The notes under the pieces: model-generated
What the model was told of the DNA's origin: nothing
Databases searched by the model: none
The model's input: the letters and a program-made list of their open reading frames with translations, nothing else
Origin: Amycolatopsis sp. MtRt-6
GTDB lineage: Bacteria; Actinomycetota; Actinomycetes; Mycobacteriales; Pseudonocardiaceae
Reading direction: 5' to 3'
NCBI RefSeq assembly: GCF_017308975.1
Contig: NZ_JADWPD010000003.1
Location: 424,176 to 488,175 of the forward strand
DNA: 64,000 bases
Program-made: the position numbers and the translations under genes
Part shown: in pieces, positions 26,411 to 36,125 of the stretch
Layout: the number at the start of each line of letters is the position of its first letter
Position numbering within the stretch: the first letter of the stretch is position 1

Positions 26411-27325
26411 CTACTTCAACGCCCCAGCCAGCTCGTCGACTTCCGCGGTCATCCAGCCAATGTAGTCCGTCACACCCGCGGGGAGCGTTTCGGTCACGCC
26501 GACCACGCCGATGCCGGCTTCCTTCGCCTGCTTGACGACGTCCTGGGTCAGTGGCGTCACCGTCTGCTCGTTGTTGATCAGCGCCTTGACCTGCTTGGTC
26601 GCGATGAGCTGCTTGTACGCGCTGACGGCGTCGGCCGGCACGTCGGTGTCGTTCTCCACCGCGTCCGAGAACGCCTTCGGCGTCGCGTCGGTGATCTTGG
26701 CGCTCTCCAGCAGGTAGTGCGCGACCGGCTCGGTGACGACGACCTTCGTACCCGGGTGGGTGGCACCCAGCTCTTCGAGCCGCTTCTCGAGCGCGTCGAC
26801 CTTCGTCTTGAACGCGGTCGCGTTGTCGGCGAACTGCTGCTTCGACGCCGGCTGGAGCTCGCCGAGCTGCGTGGCGATCTGGTCGGCGATCTTGTCGACA
26901 CCCGGCAGGTCGTACCAGACGTGCTCGTTCTCGTCGCCGGTCGCGGCGATGTCGTAGGCGACGAGCTTCTTGGCCGTGGCCGCCTGCTCGGTCAGCTTGC
27001 CGAAGAACTCGTCGTACCCGCCGCCGTTGGACAGCAGCAGCTGCGCGCCCTTGGCCGCGAGCGCGTCGTCGGCCGTCGTCTCGTACGAGTGCGGGTCGGC
27101 CGACGGGTCGTGGATGATCGACTTGACCTCCACCTTGTCGCCGCCGACGGCGCTGACCACGCTGCCCCAGACGTCGGTCGACGCGACGACCTTGATCTTG
27201 GCGTCGCTGCTCGCCTGCGCGCCGCCGCCGTCGGAGGACGTCCCGCCGCCGGAGCACGCGGCCAGGGCGAACACGGAGAGGGCCGAAGCGGCGGCGAGCA
27301 CGCTCCTGGTGCGGCGAGAACTCAT
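26411..27325 (-). CDS. znuA: Zinc-binding ABC transporter lipoprotein (ZnuA-like)
   Basis: A 304-residue protein. I chose the ATG at 27325 because AGGAG lies 7 bases upstream; an in-frame start at 27349 has no SD. The lipobox LAACSGGG places the lipid Cys near residue 24. The TroA-type fold shows IKVVASTDVWGSVVSAVGG, DPHSYETT, NEHVWYDLPGV and TEPVAHYLLE, giving three His ligands. No long His-rich loop is present, only the charged linker. It delivers zinc (possibly manganese) to the permease. A Zur-like box lies 31 bases upstream. Confidence 0.9.
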   Translation of the reverse strand: MSSRRTRSVLAAASALSVFALAACSGGGTSSDGGGAQASSDAKIKVVASTDVWGSVVSAVGGDKVEVKSIIHDPSADPHSYETTADDALAAKGAQLLLSNGGGYDEFFGKLTEQAATAKKLVAYDIAATGDENEHVWYDLPGVDKIADQIATQLGELQPASKQQFADNATAFKTKVDALEKRLEELGATHPGTKVVVTEPVAHYLLESAKITDATPKAFSDAVENDTDVPADAVSAYKQLIATKQVKALINNEQTVTPLTQDVVKQAKEAGIGVVGVTETLPAGVTDYIGWMTAEVDELAGALK

Positions 27326-27355
27326 CGAGGTACTCCTGAGAAAAGACACAGACGC

Positions 27356-27373
27356 TAATGGTAACCGTTGTCA
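27356..27373. promoter_or_regulatory. Candidate Zur box upstream of the zinc uptake operon
   Basis: Read leftward it is TGACAACGGTTACCATTA, an imperfect dyad close to the Fur/Zur-type consensus (TGAnAAtGnTTnTCATTA). It sits 31 bases before znuA, where repressor binding would block the operon when zinc is plentiful. Confidence 0.6.
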
Positions 27374-27494
27374 GATTCAGCTTACCCCATCCGGATGACT
27401 TCCTGGCCATCAGTTCGCACTTTGGTGTATGCGTCTCCGCGCATGCGGATCGAGACATCGACCACGCGGGGTGTCTCTTCAGGAAACCGATCTG

Positions 27495-27507
27495 AACCGT
27501 TACGGTT
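27495..27507. promoter_or_regulatory. Perfect palindrome AACCGT-T-ACGGTT before the LacI gene
   Basis: The 13-base perfect dyad ends 5 bases before the ATG at 27513, leaving no room for an SD. TACGGT within it could act as a -10 hexamer for a leaderless transcript. A LacI dimer binding here would repress its own gene. Confidence 0.55.
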
Positions 27508-27512
27508 TGCTG

Positions 27513-28613
27513 ATGGGACGTCCTATTCGCACCCGGAGGCAGGCGACACTGGCGTCGCTCGCGGCGGAGCTCGGTGTGTCCAGGACCACGGTGTCCAACG
27601 CCTACAACCGGCCGGACCAGCTGTCCCCGGAACTGCGCCGCCGCGTCCTCGAGACCGCGCGGCGCCTCGGCTACCCCGGGCCCGACCCGGTCGCCCGCTC
27701 CCTGCGCACGCGCAAGGCGGGCGCGGTCGGCCTGCTGCTCACCGAGAACCTCTCCTACGCCTTCCGCGACCCCGCCGCCGTCGGCGTGCTCGAAGGACTG
27801 GCGCTGGCCTGCGAAGACGCCGGCGTCGGCCTGCACCTGGTGCCGGCCAGCCCGGGCCGTGAGGACGTCGCCGCGGTGCACCGCGCGGGTGTCGACGGCT
27901 TCGTCGTCTACTCCGTCCCGGACGACGACCCGCACCTCGCCGCCGTGATGGAGCGGCCGGTACCGACGGTGATCATCGATCAGCCGAGCCTCGAGGGCAT
28001 CGACCGCGTCGGCCCGGACGACGCCGCCGCGGTCGGCAAGATCGCCGAGCACCTGGTGACGCTGGGGCACCGCCAGGTCGGCGTCATCTGCATGCGGCTG
28101 GCCCGCGAGCGCAACGACGACTTCGTCTCGGCGGCCCGCCAGAGCGGCGCGCACTTCCACGTCCAGCGCACCCGGCTGGAGGCACTGGCCGTCGCGTTCT
28201 CGGCGGCGGGCGTCGACTGGGCGAGCGTCCCGGTGGTCGAGCGCTTCGACCACACGGTGGACGACGGCGCGTCCGCGGCCCGCCAGCTGCTGGACGCGTA
28301 CCCGCAGATCACGGCGGTGATCTGCACCTCGGACATCCTCGCGCTCGGCGCGATGGCCGAGGCCGAGCGGCGGGGGCTGCGGGTGCCGCAGGACCTCACG
28401 GTCACCGGCTTCGACGGCATCGCCGAAGCCGAGCGGATCGGGCTGACCACGGTCCACCAGCCGGTCCTGGAGAAGGGCAAGACGGCCGGGCGGCTGCTGC
28501 TCAGCTCGGGTGAGCGCAGCGCGCCGAAGGTGATCACGCTGCCGACCGAGCTGCGCATCGGACGGACGTCCGCGCCGCCGCGAACGGTCGAGGAGCCCTG
28601 GTTCGGCGGTTGA
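27513..28613 (+). CDS. LacI-family transcriptional regulator
   Basis: A 366-residue protein from the ATG at 27513. The LacI HTH is at the N-terminus (ATLASLAAELGVSRTTVSNAYNRPDQLSPELRRRVLETARRLGY), then the hinge PDPVARSLRTRKAGAVGLLL and the periplasmic-binding-like domain with VTGFDGIAEAERIGLTTVHQP near the end. This lineage (SRTTVSNAYN, PGPDPVARSLR) is a common actinobacterial group whose effectors are mostly unknown. No sugar gene is adjacent. The ribosome site is missing upstream, which suggests a leaderless message. Confidence 0.9.
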   Translation: MGRPIRTRRQATLASLAAELGVSRTTVSNAYNRPDQLSPELRRRVLETARRLGYPGPDPVARSLRTRKAGAVGLLLTENLSYAFRDPAAVGVLEGLALACEDAGVGLHLVPASPGREDVAAVHRAGVDGFVVYSVPDDDPHLAAVMERPVPTVIIDQPSLEGIDRVGPDDAAAVGKIAEHLVTLGHRQVGVICMRLARERNDDFVSAARQSGAHFHVQRTRLEALAVAFSAAGVDWASVPVVERFDHTVDDGASAARQLLDAYPQITAVICTSDILALGAMAEAERRGLRVPQDLTVTGFDGIAEAERIGLTTVHQPVLEKGKTAGRLLLSSGERSAPKVITLPTELRIGRTSAPPRTVEEPWFGG

Positions 28614-28638
28614 CACCCCGTGACATTGCCCTTAGTGC
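28610..28638 (+). promoter_or_regulatory. Weak candidate promoter for the carbonic anhydrase gene
   Basis: TTGACA (28610-28615, overlapping the LacI stop), a 17-base spacer and TAGTGC (28633-28638). The -35 is perfect and the -10 is poor. The start lies about 75 bases downstream. Confidence 0.3.
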
Positions 28639-28715
28639 ATTGCTCATCGGGGTACTGACCCGGTCCAATGGAGTGGTACGCCCGCGCCGCGGGGCCACTG
28701 GCCGGAAGGTGACCG

Positions 28716-29207
28716 ATGACCTCGATCGACGTACTGCTCAAGCGCAACCAGGAACTCGGCGAGGTGACGCCCGGCGACCGGTCGTCCCCGAAGCCCTCGC
28801 TCCAGGTGGCCATCCTGACCTGCATGGACGCCCGGATCCGGGTGTTCGAGCTGTTCGGGCTCCTGCAAGGCGAGTCGCACGTCCTCCGCAACGCGGGTGG
28901 CGTGGTGACCGACGACATGATCCGCTCGCTGGCGCTTTCGCAGCGCAAGCTGGGCACGCGTGAGGTGCTGATCGTCCAGCACACCGAATGCGGCCTCTCG
29001 ATGGTGACCGAGGACGACTTCAAGGACGAGCTCGAGACCGACACGGGCCTGCGGCCGACGTGGTCGGTCGAGGCCTTCCGGAGCGTCGAGAACAGCGTCC
29101 GGACGTCGATGGAGCGGGTGCGGCGCAGTGCGTACCTGCCGCACACGGAGACCGTGCGCGGGTTCGTCTACGACGTGAAGACCGGGAAGCTCTCCGAGGT
29201 CCAGTAG
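28716..29207 (+). CDS. Beta-class carbonic anhydrase
   Basis: A 163-residue protein with GGAAGG upstream. Zinc ligands: LTCMDARI (Cys, then the Asp-Arg dyad) near residue 35, and VQHTECG (His, Cys) near 87-90. VLRNAGGVVTDDMIRSL sits between them as usual. It interconverts CO2 and bicarbonate in the cytoplasm. The place next to mutY matches the mycobacterial order. The length fits the short actinobacterial type. Confidence 0.92.
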   Translation: MTSIDVLLKRNQELGEVTPGDRSSPKPSLQVAILTCMDARIRVFELFGLLQGESHVLRNAGGVVTDDMIRSLALSQRKLGTREVLIVQHTECGLSMVTEDDFKDELETDTGLRPTWSVEAFRSVENSVRTSMERVRRSAYLPHTETVRGFVYDVKTGKLSEVQ

Positions 29208-29211
29208 CATC

Positions 29212-29240
29212 CCATCCAGATGATGATGACATCTGGATGG
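29212..29240. promoter_or_regulatory. Perfect 11-bp inverted repeat before the glycosyltransferase gene
   Basis: CCATCCAGATG (29212-29222) and CATCTGGATGG (29230-29240) flank a 7-base centre. It sits 8 bases before the ATG at 29248 and overlaps the SD region (GGGGA). It looks like a TetR- or MarR-type operator, or a translation-blocking hairpin. Confidence 0.6.
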
Positions 29241-29247
29241 GGACAGC

Positions 29248-30189
29248 ATGCGCATGCTCTTCGCCGGGCTGGCGTCCGCCGGCCACACGTACCCGATGCT
29301 CCCGCTCGCGACCGCGGCGCGGGACATCGGGCACGAGGTGCACTTCGCCGCCGGTGAGCACGTCCACGCGCCGCTGCGCCGGCTCGGGCTGAACCCGTTC
29401 CGGCCGGCGGACGCGTTCTACGACATCTACGCCGAAGACCTCGAACCGGACCTGGCACGCCTGCGACCGGACCTGGTCGTGCACGGCTGGGGCGTCCCGG
29501 AGGTGGGCGTCGCCGCGAAGCGCGCCGAGATCCCGTCGCTCTGGCACGGCTTCGGCCGGATGTTCCCCGACGGGATCGGGCTCCCGCGCCCTTCCGGTGG
29601 TGTGCACCTCGACATCTGCCCGCCGTCGCTGCAGGACGCGGGCTTCCTCGCGACCGCGGACCGGATCGCGCTGCGTCCGGTGCCGTTCGCCGAGCCGGGC
29701 GACTTCCGGGGACCGCTGGTCTACCTGACGCTCGGCACCGCCTTCGGCACCCCGGAGGTGCTCGGCACGGCGCTCGAAGGGCTGGCCACGCTCGGCACGC
29801 ACGTCGTGGTGGCCACCGGCGGGGTGCCCCTCGGCCCGCTGCCCGCCCACGTCACCGCCCGGGCCTGGGTGCCGCAGGCGGCCGTGGTCCCGCACGCCGA
29901 CCTCGTCGTGCACCACGGCGGCAGCGGCACCACCCTCGGCGCGCTCGCCGCCGGCGTCCCGCAGCTGGTCCTGCCGCAGGGCGCCGACCAGTTCGCCAAC
30001 GCCGACGCGCTCGTCGCCGCGGGTGCCGCGCTCCGGCTCCTCCCCGGCGAGCTGACCGCCGACGCCGTCGCCGAACAGGCCCGGAAGGCGTCCTCCTGCC
30101 GGGACGCGGCCCGCGCGATCGCGGCGGAAATCGCCGCGATGCCGTCGCCGGACGAGGTCGCCCGCGAGCTGCCGAAGCACGCGAAGTAG
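29248..30189 (+). CDS. GT1-family (UGT/MGT-like) glycosyltransferase, short
   Basis: A 313-residue GT-B protein. The N-terminal acceptor domain starts MRMLFAGLASAGHTYPMLPLATAARDIGHEVHFA. The C-terminal donor domain shows YLTLGT, ARAWVPQAAVVPHADLVVHHGGSGTTLGALAAGVPQLVLPQGADQFANA, the nucleotide-sugar signature. Related macrolide/antibiotic glycosyltransferases are usually 380-420 residues, so the N-terminal half is about 70-90 residues short. It is not in a biosynthetic cluster; resistance by glycosylating an antibiotic is a possible role, consistent with the tight upstream operator. Confidence 0.82.
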   Translation: MRMLFAGLASAGHTYPMLPLATAARDIGHEVHFAAGEHVHAPLRRLGLNPFRPADAFYDIYAEDLEPDLARLRPDLVVHGWGVPEVGVAAKRAEIPSLWHGFGRMFPDGIGLPRPSGGVHLDICPPSLQDAGFLATADRIALRPVPFAEPGDFRGPLVYLTLGTAFGTPEVLGTALEGLATLGTHVVVATGGVPLGPLPAHVTARAWVPQAAVVPHADLVVHHGGSGTTLGALAAGVPQLVLPQGADQFANADALVAAGAALRLLPGELTADAVAEQARKASSCRDAARAIAAEIAAMPSPDEVARELPKHAK

Positions 30190-30198
30190 CCTCCCGGC

Positions 30199-31074
30199 GT
30201 GGCTGTGGACGCTGACGTACTGCTCGACTGGTTTTCCGCACACGGCCGGGATCTGCCGTGGCGCGCGCCGGACTGCACGGCCTGGGGTGTGCTGGTCAGC
30301 GAAATCATGCTCCAGCAGACCCCCGTCGTCCGGGTGCAGCCGATCTGGCACGAGTGGATGGCGCGGTGGCCGGTGCCCTCGGCGCTGGCGGCGTCGTCGC
30401 AGGGCGAGGTCGTGCGGGCGTGGGGCAAGCTCGGCTACCCGCGCCGGGCGCTGCGGCTGCACGAGGCCGCCGGGGTCATCGCGAAGGAGCACGGCGACGT
30501 CGTTCCGTCCGATGTGGACACTCTGCTGGCGCTGCCCGGGATCGGTGCCTACACCGCGCGCGCCGTCGCCGCGTTCGCCTACGGCAGGCGGGCGCCGGTG
30601 GTCGACACGAACGTCCGGCGGGTCGTCGCGCGGGCGGTGCACGGCGCCGGCGACGCCGGACCCGCGTCCAACACCCGGGACATGAACGACGTCGAGGCGC
30701 TGCTGCCTGCCGAAGACGCGCCCGCGGCTCGCTTTTCGGCCGCGATCATGGAGCTGGGCGCGCTGATCTGCACCGCGCGGGCCCCGAAGTGCGCGGACTG
30801 CCCCATCTACGACGAGTGCGCGTGGCAGCACGCCGGCCGTCCGGAGTACACCGGCCCGGCCAAGCCGGTGCAGCGGTACGCGGGCACCGACCGGTACGTC
30901 CGCGGGCGGCTGCTCGACGTGCTGCGCGGCAGCGAGGGCCCGGTCGAGAAGGCCAAGCTCGACCTGGTGTGGCACGACGGCGGCCAGCGCGACCGCTGCC
31001 TGGACTCCCTGCTGGTCGACGGCCTCCTGGAGCAGACCCGCGACGGCCTCTTCGCCCTGCCAGGTGAACACTGA
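30199..31074 (+). CDS. mutY: A/G-specific adenine glycosylase
   Basis: A 291-residue protein from a GTG at 30199 (a second GTG follows two codons later). Features: SEIMLQQTPVVRV with catalytic Glu near residue 35, the HhH motif LPGIGAYTARAVAAFAYG near 113-130, VVDTNVRRVVAR with the catalytic Asp near 136, and the [4Fe-4S] cluster ICTARAPKCADCPIYDEC near 192-210. It removes adenine opposite 8-oxoguanine. The C-terminal domain is short compared with E. coli, as is usual in actinobacteria. Confidence 0.93.
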   Translation: MAVDADVLLDWFSAHGRDLPWRAPDCTAWGVLVSEIMLQQTPVVRVQPIWHEWMARWPVPSALAASSQGEVVRAWGKLGYPRRALRLHEAAGVIAKEHGDVVPSDVDTLLALPGIGAYTARAVAAFAYGRRAPVVDTNVRRVVARAVHGAGDAGPASNTRDMNDVEALLPAEDAPAARFSAAIMELGALICTARAPKCADCPIYDECAWQHAGRPEYTGPAKPVQRYAGTDRYVRGRLLDVLRGSEGPVEKAKLDLVWHDGGQRDRCLDSLLVDGLLEQTRDGLFALPGEH

Positions 31075-31101
31075 CGCACTACAACCAAAGTTGGTCAATA
31101 G

Positions 31102-31130
31102 TTGTCATCGGCGCGATGCGGGGTTACCTT
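31102..31130 (+). promoter_or_regulatory. Promoter of the amidase gene, leaderless arrangement
   Basis: TTGTCA (31102-31107), 17 bases, TACCTT (31125-31130). The ATG is 8 bases after the -10, so transcription probably starts at or next to the start codon and there is no SD. ACCAA-AG-TTGGT just upstream (31084-31095) is a small dyad that could bind a regulator. Confidence 0.55.
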
Positions 31131-31137
31131 TTTCCGC

Positions 31138-32094
31138 ATGGTCACTGTTGACCGCCGGACCCTGCTGAAGGCGGGGGTGACCGCGTCCGCGGCCGGCGCA
31201 CTGGGGATGACGACCACGGGGACGGCCGGCGCGGCCGTGCCGGTTCCGGCGATCCACCCGGCGTCCGACTGGGGCGCCCGGCCCGCCGCGGGCACGATCG
31301 TGGTGGAGAACCACAAGCCGACCTACATCGTCGTCCACCACGCGGTCGACCCGCCGATGAACAACGACTTCTCGCTGGCGCGCGCGTACTACGTCTCGCG
31401 GTTCATCCAGAACCTGCACATGGACAAGAACGGCTGGATCGACAGCGGCCAGCAGTTCACGAACAGCCGCGGCGGGTACATCACCGAAGGCAGGCACCGC
31501 AGCCTGGAGATCCTGCGCGGCGGCACCCGGCACGTGCAGGGCGCGAACGTCGGCGGCCACAACAGCGAGGTCATCGGCATCGAGAACGAGGGCCTGTACA
31601 GCACGGTGGACGTCCCGCCGGCACTGTGGAACTCGCTGGTCTCGCTCGTCGCCTACATCGCGAGCCAGTACGGCATCGCGCCGGAGTTCATCAAGGGGCA
31701 CCGCGACTTCAACTCGACCGAGTGCCCCGGCCAGGTGCTCTACAACCGGCTGCCGGAGCTGCGGACGGCCGTCGGCCGCGTCCTCGGCGTCGCGGTGGCG
31801 CGGGCCGAAGCCGAGTGGCCGCTGCTCAAGCCGGGTGACACGGGCCGGAAGGTCCGGCTGGCGCAGCAGTTCCTGCGGAAGTCCGGGTTCGGGGTGCCGA
31901 CGGACGGCGTCTTCGGGAAGTCCACAAAGGACGCCGTGGCCGCGCTGTCCGTTCAGGCGGGGTTGCCCCGTGACACGTGCACCGCGGCGAAGGCGGCGGA
32001 CGAGACGGGCTTCCTCGGCGCGGACGTCTGGCCCCTGATCGTCCCGGCGGACCGCTCGACGGCGGCCTGGCGAGCGGACCTGGCCCGTACGTGA
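31138..32094 (+). CDS. Secreted N-acetylmuramoyl-L-alanine amidase (Amidase_2/PGRP) with peptidoglycan-binding domain
   Basis: A 318-residue protein from the ATG at 31138. It starts with a Tat-type signal (DRRTLLKAGVTASAAGALGM, cleaved near residue 37). Zinc-amidase motifs: YIVVHHAVDPP, HNSEVIGIENEG and KGHRDFNSTECPG. The C-terminus is a PG_binding_1 domain (KPGDTGRKVRLAQQFLRKSGFG... VPTDGVFGKSTKDAVAAL). It cleaves the muramyl-alanine bond in cell-wall turnover or attacks foreign walls. It is single, with its own promoter. Confidence 0.9.
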   Translation: MVTVDRRTLLKAGVTASAAGALGMTTTGTAGAAVPVPAIHPASDWGARPAAGTIVVENHKPTYIVVHHAVDPPMNNDFSLARAYYVSRFIQNLHMDKNGWIDSGQQFTNSRGGYITEGRHRSLEILRGGTRHVQGANVGGHNSEVIGIENEGLYSTVDVPPALWNSLVSLVAYIASQYGIAPEFIKGHRDFNSTECPGQVLYNRLPELRTAVGRVLGVAVARAEAEWPLLKPGDTGRKVRLAQQFLRKSGFGVPTDGVFGKSTKDAVAALSVQAGLPRDTCTAAKAADETGFLGADVWPLIVPADRSTAAWRADLART

Positions 32095-32160
32095 CCAGGA
32101 GGTCGGTGCGCCGGGCTCAACGACGCGCTCGGTGTGCCGTCCTTCTGCTCACGCGCGGCT

Positions 32161-32925
32161 TCAGCGGTTCAGGACCTGGCTGAGGAACGCCTCGACGGCA
32201 CCCCGGTAGATCTCCGGGGCCTCGTCGTGGGGCAGGTGGGCCGAGCCCGGCACCACCAGGTGTTTCGCTCCCGCGACCCGGTCGGCGACGAGTGCCTGCT
32301 GGCCGTGCGGCATCGCGGTGTGCTCGCCCTCGACCAGCAGCAGCGGGCAGCGGATCGCGTCGACGACGTCCCAGTAGTCCCGGCAGCCCCACTCGGCGGC
32401 GATGCCGTACAGGTCCTCGAGATCCGCGACCAGGTGGAACCCGTCCGAACGCTCCTCGACGCAGTCGGCGAAGTACTCGCCCGCGTCGCCGAAGAACTCG
32501 CGGACGTGGTCGAGCGAGGAGAACGGGACCGGCCAGCTCTCGAAGTACCCGCGCCAGGTCTCGACGGTCCGGCCGCGCTGGTCCGGCGCGAAGTCCTCCG
32601 ACACGACCGCGCGCACCAGCTCCGGGTGCCGCGCCGCCGTCGCCCAGGCGTGCAGGCCGCCCATCGAGTGCCCGATCAGCACCGCCGGGCCCGCGTCGAG
32701 GGTCCGCAGCGCGTCGGCGACGTCGTCGGCGAAGCGCTCGGTCGTCCACGGGCCGACACGCGGGGCGTTGCCGTGGCCGCGCGCGTCGAGGCCGTACACC
32801 GCGCCGTAGGGCCGGAGCCACTCCGCGACCCGCCACCACGTCCGCGCGCGGCCCATCAGGCCGTGGAGCAGAACGATCGGCACGCCGCTGCCGCCGAAAC
32901 AGAGCACGCGGCCACCTAACCACAA
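32161..32925 (-). CDS. Alpha/beta hydrolase
   Basis: A 254-residue cytoplasmic alpha/beta hydrolase. VLLHGLMGRARTWW gives the oxyanion region, LIGHSMGGLHAW the nucleophile Ser near residue 88, LLLVEGEHTAMP the acid region and VVPGSAHLPHDEAPE the catalytic His near 233. The start is either a TTG at 32925 or a GTG at 32907; both have weak SDs. It corresponds in position to the hydrolase between mutY and mhuD in mycobacteria. The substrate is unknown. Confidence 0.83.
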   Translation of the reverse strand: MWLGGRVLCFGGSGVPIVLLHGLMGRARTWWRVAEWLRPYGAVYGLDARGHGNAPRVGPWTTERFADDVADALRTLDAGPAVLIGHSMGGLHAWATAARHPELVRAVVSEDFAPDQRGRTVETWRGYFESWPVPFSSLDHVREFFGDAGEYFADCVEERSDGFHLVADLEDLYGIAAEWGCRDYWDVVDAIRCPLLLVEGEHTAMPHGQQALVADRVAGAKHLVVPGSAHLPHDEAPEIYRGAVEAFLSQVLNR

Positions 32926-32981
32926 AACCCCTGGTGCGGAACGTGACCAAATGATCGCATTCCATCACCTATGGTGGTGGG

Positions 32982-34373
32982 GTGCGCCGCCGACTGACCG
33001 CCCTGGCCGTCTGCGCCGCGGTGGTCTTCGCCGTGGCGTGCGGTGGCGACGCCGTCACCGCGGCACCCCCGCCGCCGCCCATGCACCCGCTGCCGGGCGC
33101 GTCCGGCGCGGGCGACCCGTACTACCCGGACGACGGCAACGGCGGTTACGACGCCCTCGGCTACCAGGTCGACGTCAGGTACGACCCGCCGAGCGGGCAC
33201 CTCGACGGCGACACCACGGTGACCGCGAAGGCCACCCAGGACCTCAGCCGGTTCGACCTCGACCTGCGCGGGCTCGACGTGCACAGCGTCGAGGTCGACG
33301 GCAAGCCGGCGCAGTTCGGCCGCGAGAAGGCGTTCGAGCTGATCATCACCCCGCCGGCCCCGATCCGCGCGGGGACGACGTTCCGCACGCGGGTGCGGTA
33401 CGGCGGCGACCCGGCCAGGACCCCGCACGAGGGCGGCAGCGAGAACGGCTGGAAGCACTCGGCCGACGGCGGCGCGTACGTGGTCGGCGAGCCGCACTCG
33501 GCGGCGTTCTGGTACCCGGTGAACGAGACCCCGCGCGACAAGGCGACCTTCACGCTCACCGCGCACGTCCCGCCTGGCTGGACGGTGATCTCGAACGGCC
33601 GCGAGGGCCCGCCTGGCACCTGGACCGACCCCAACCCGGTGGCGAGCTACCTGACGACGATCGCGATCGGCAAGTTCGGTGTCGACAGATCGACACTGCC
33701 GGACGGCACCCCGGTGGTCACGGCGTACGCGCCGGGCACCGAGGCCCGCCGCGCGATCGGCGACCGCCTCCCGGAGGTCATCGGCTTCCTGGCCGGCAAG
33801 TTCGGCCCGTACCCGCAGTCGGCGGCGGGCGGGATCTTCCTGAACGAGAACGTCCCGTTCTCCCTGGAGACGCAGACCCGGCCGACGTACGCGAAGTGGG
33901 CCGACCTGCCGACGCTGGTGCACGAGAACGCCCACCAGTGGTTCGGTGACTCGGTGTCGGTGCGGAACTGGTCCGACATCTGCCTGAACGAGTGCTTCGC
34001 GTCGTACTCGCAGTGGCTGTGGGCCGAGCGCGAGGGCCAGAACCTGGACGACCGCTACCGCGCGGCCATCGAGATCACCCGCGGCAGCACGGACTTCTGG
34101 GCGCAGCAGCTGGTCGACATGGGCCAGGGCCACGAGTTCGAAGGCGTCTACAACAAGGGCATCCTGGCGCTGCACGCCCTGCGCCGCGAGATCGGCGACC
34201 CGGCGTTCGGCAAGCTGCTGCGCGAGTGGCCGTCGCGCTACCGCCACGGCAACGCGACCTGGGCCGACTTCGAGGCGATGGTGACGCGGATCGGCGGCAA
34301 GGACCTGCGGGCGTTCTTCGACACGTGGTTCCGGGGGACGAAGCTGCCGGCGGACGCCGACCTGTTCCCCGGT

Positions 34374-34388
<15 letters not shown>
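32982..34388 (+). CDS. M1-family zinc metallopeptidase, lipoprotein-type (copy A)
   Basis: A 468-residue protein from a GTG at 32982. The signal ends in a lipobox-like AVACGG near residue 20. The N-terminal domain begins with the motif DPYYPDDGNGGYDALGYQVDV shared with copy B. The zinc site is VHENAHQWFGDSV near 312-323 followed by NECFASY. Instead of the GAMEN exopeptidase motif it has GGIFLNENVPFSLETQTRP. It is an extracellular aminopeptidase-type enzyme. The last 15 bases overlap the convergent AAA gene. Copy B lies at 43279. Confidence 0.88.
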
Positions 34389-35762
<1,374 letters not shown>

Positions 35763-35813
35763 GTCCTCAACAGTGGCACGGGTCACACCCGCGAGCCAAC
35801 TAGGGTGGGAGCC

Positions 35814-36125
35814 ATGAGTGTCGTGAAGATCAACGCGATCGAGGTCCCCGAGGGCGCCGGCCCCGAGCTGGAGAAGCGGTTCGCCGCGCGCATGCACTCC
35901 GTCGACGAGCAGCCGGGCTTCCTCGGCTTCGAGCTGCTGCGGCCGGTTTCCGGCGAGACGCGCTACTTCGTCTACACGAAGTGGGAGTCCGAGGAGCACT
36001 ACCAGGCGTGGGCGACGGGCGGCCCGGCCGCGGCGGCGCACGCGGGCGAGCGCGCCAAGCCCGTGTCCACCGGCGCGAACCTGCTGGAGTTCGAGGTCGT
36101 CCTCGGTTCACAGCCGGGTGAATGA
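35814..36125 (+). CDS. mhuD: MhuD-type heme-degrading monooxygenase
   Basis: A 103-residue ABM-fold protein. It matches the mycobacterial MhuD pattern along its full length (VVKINAIEVPEGAGPELEKRF, PGFLGFELLRPVSGETRYFV, LLEFEVVL). Asn7, Trp66 and the heme-ligand His (76, one residue inserted) are present. MhuD dimers degrade heme to mycobilin, releasing iron without CO. Its stop overlaps the sirtuin gene's GTG by 8 bases. No IdeR box is visible in the 51 bases upstream. Confidence 0.88.
   Translation: MSVVKINAIEVPEGAGPELEKRFAARMHSVDEQPGFLGFELLRPVSGETRYFVYTKWESEEHYQAWATGGPAAAAHAGERAKPVSTGANLLEFEVVLGSQPGE

Noticed and set aside
26409..28616. Upstream extension of the ZnuC frame to over 1000 residues
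   Set aside because: The extension runs through znuA and the antisense of the LacI gene. The ATG at 26408 gives a normal ZnuC.
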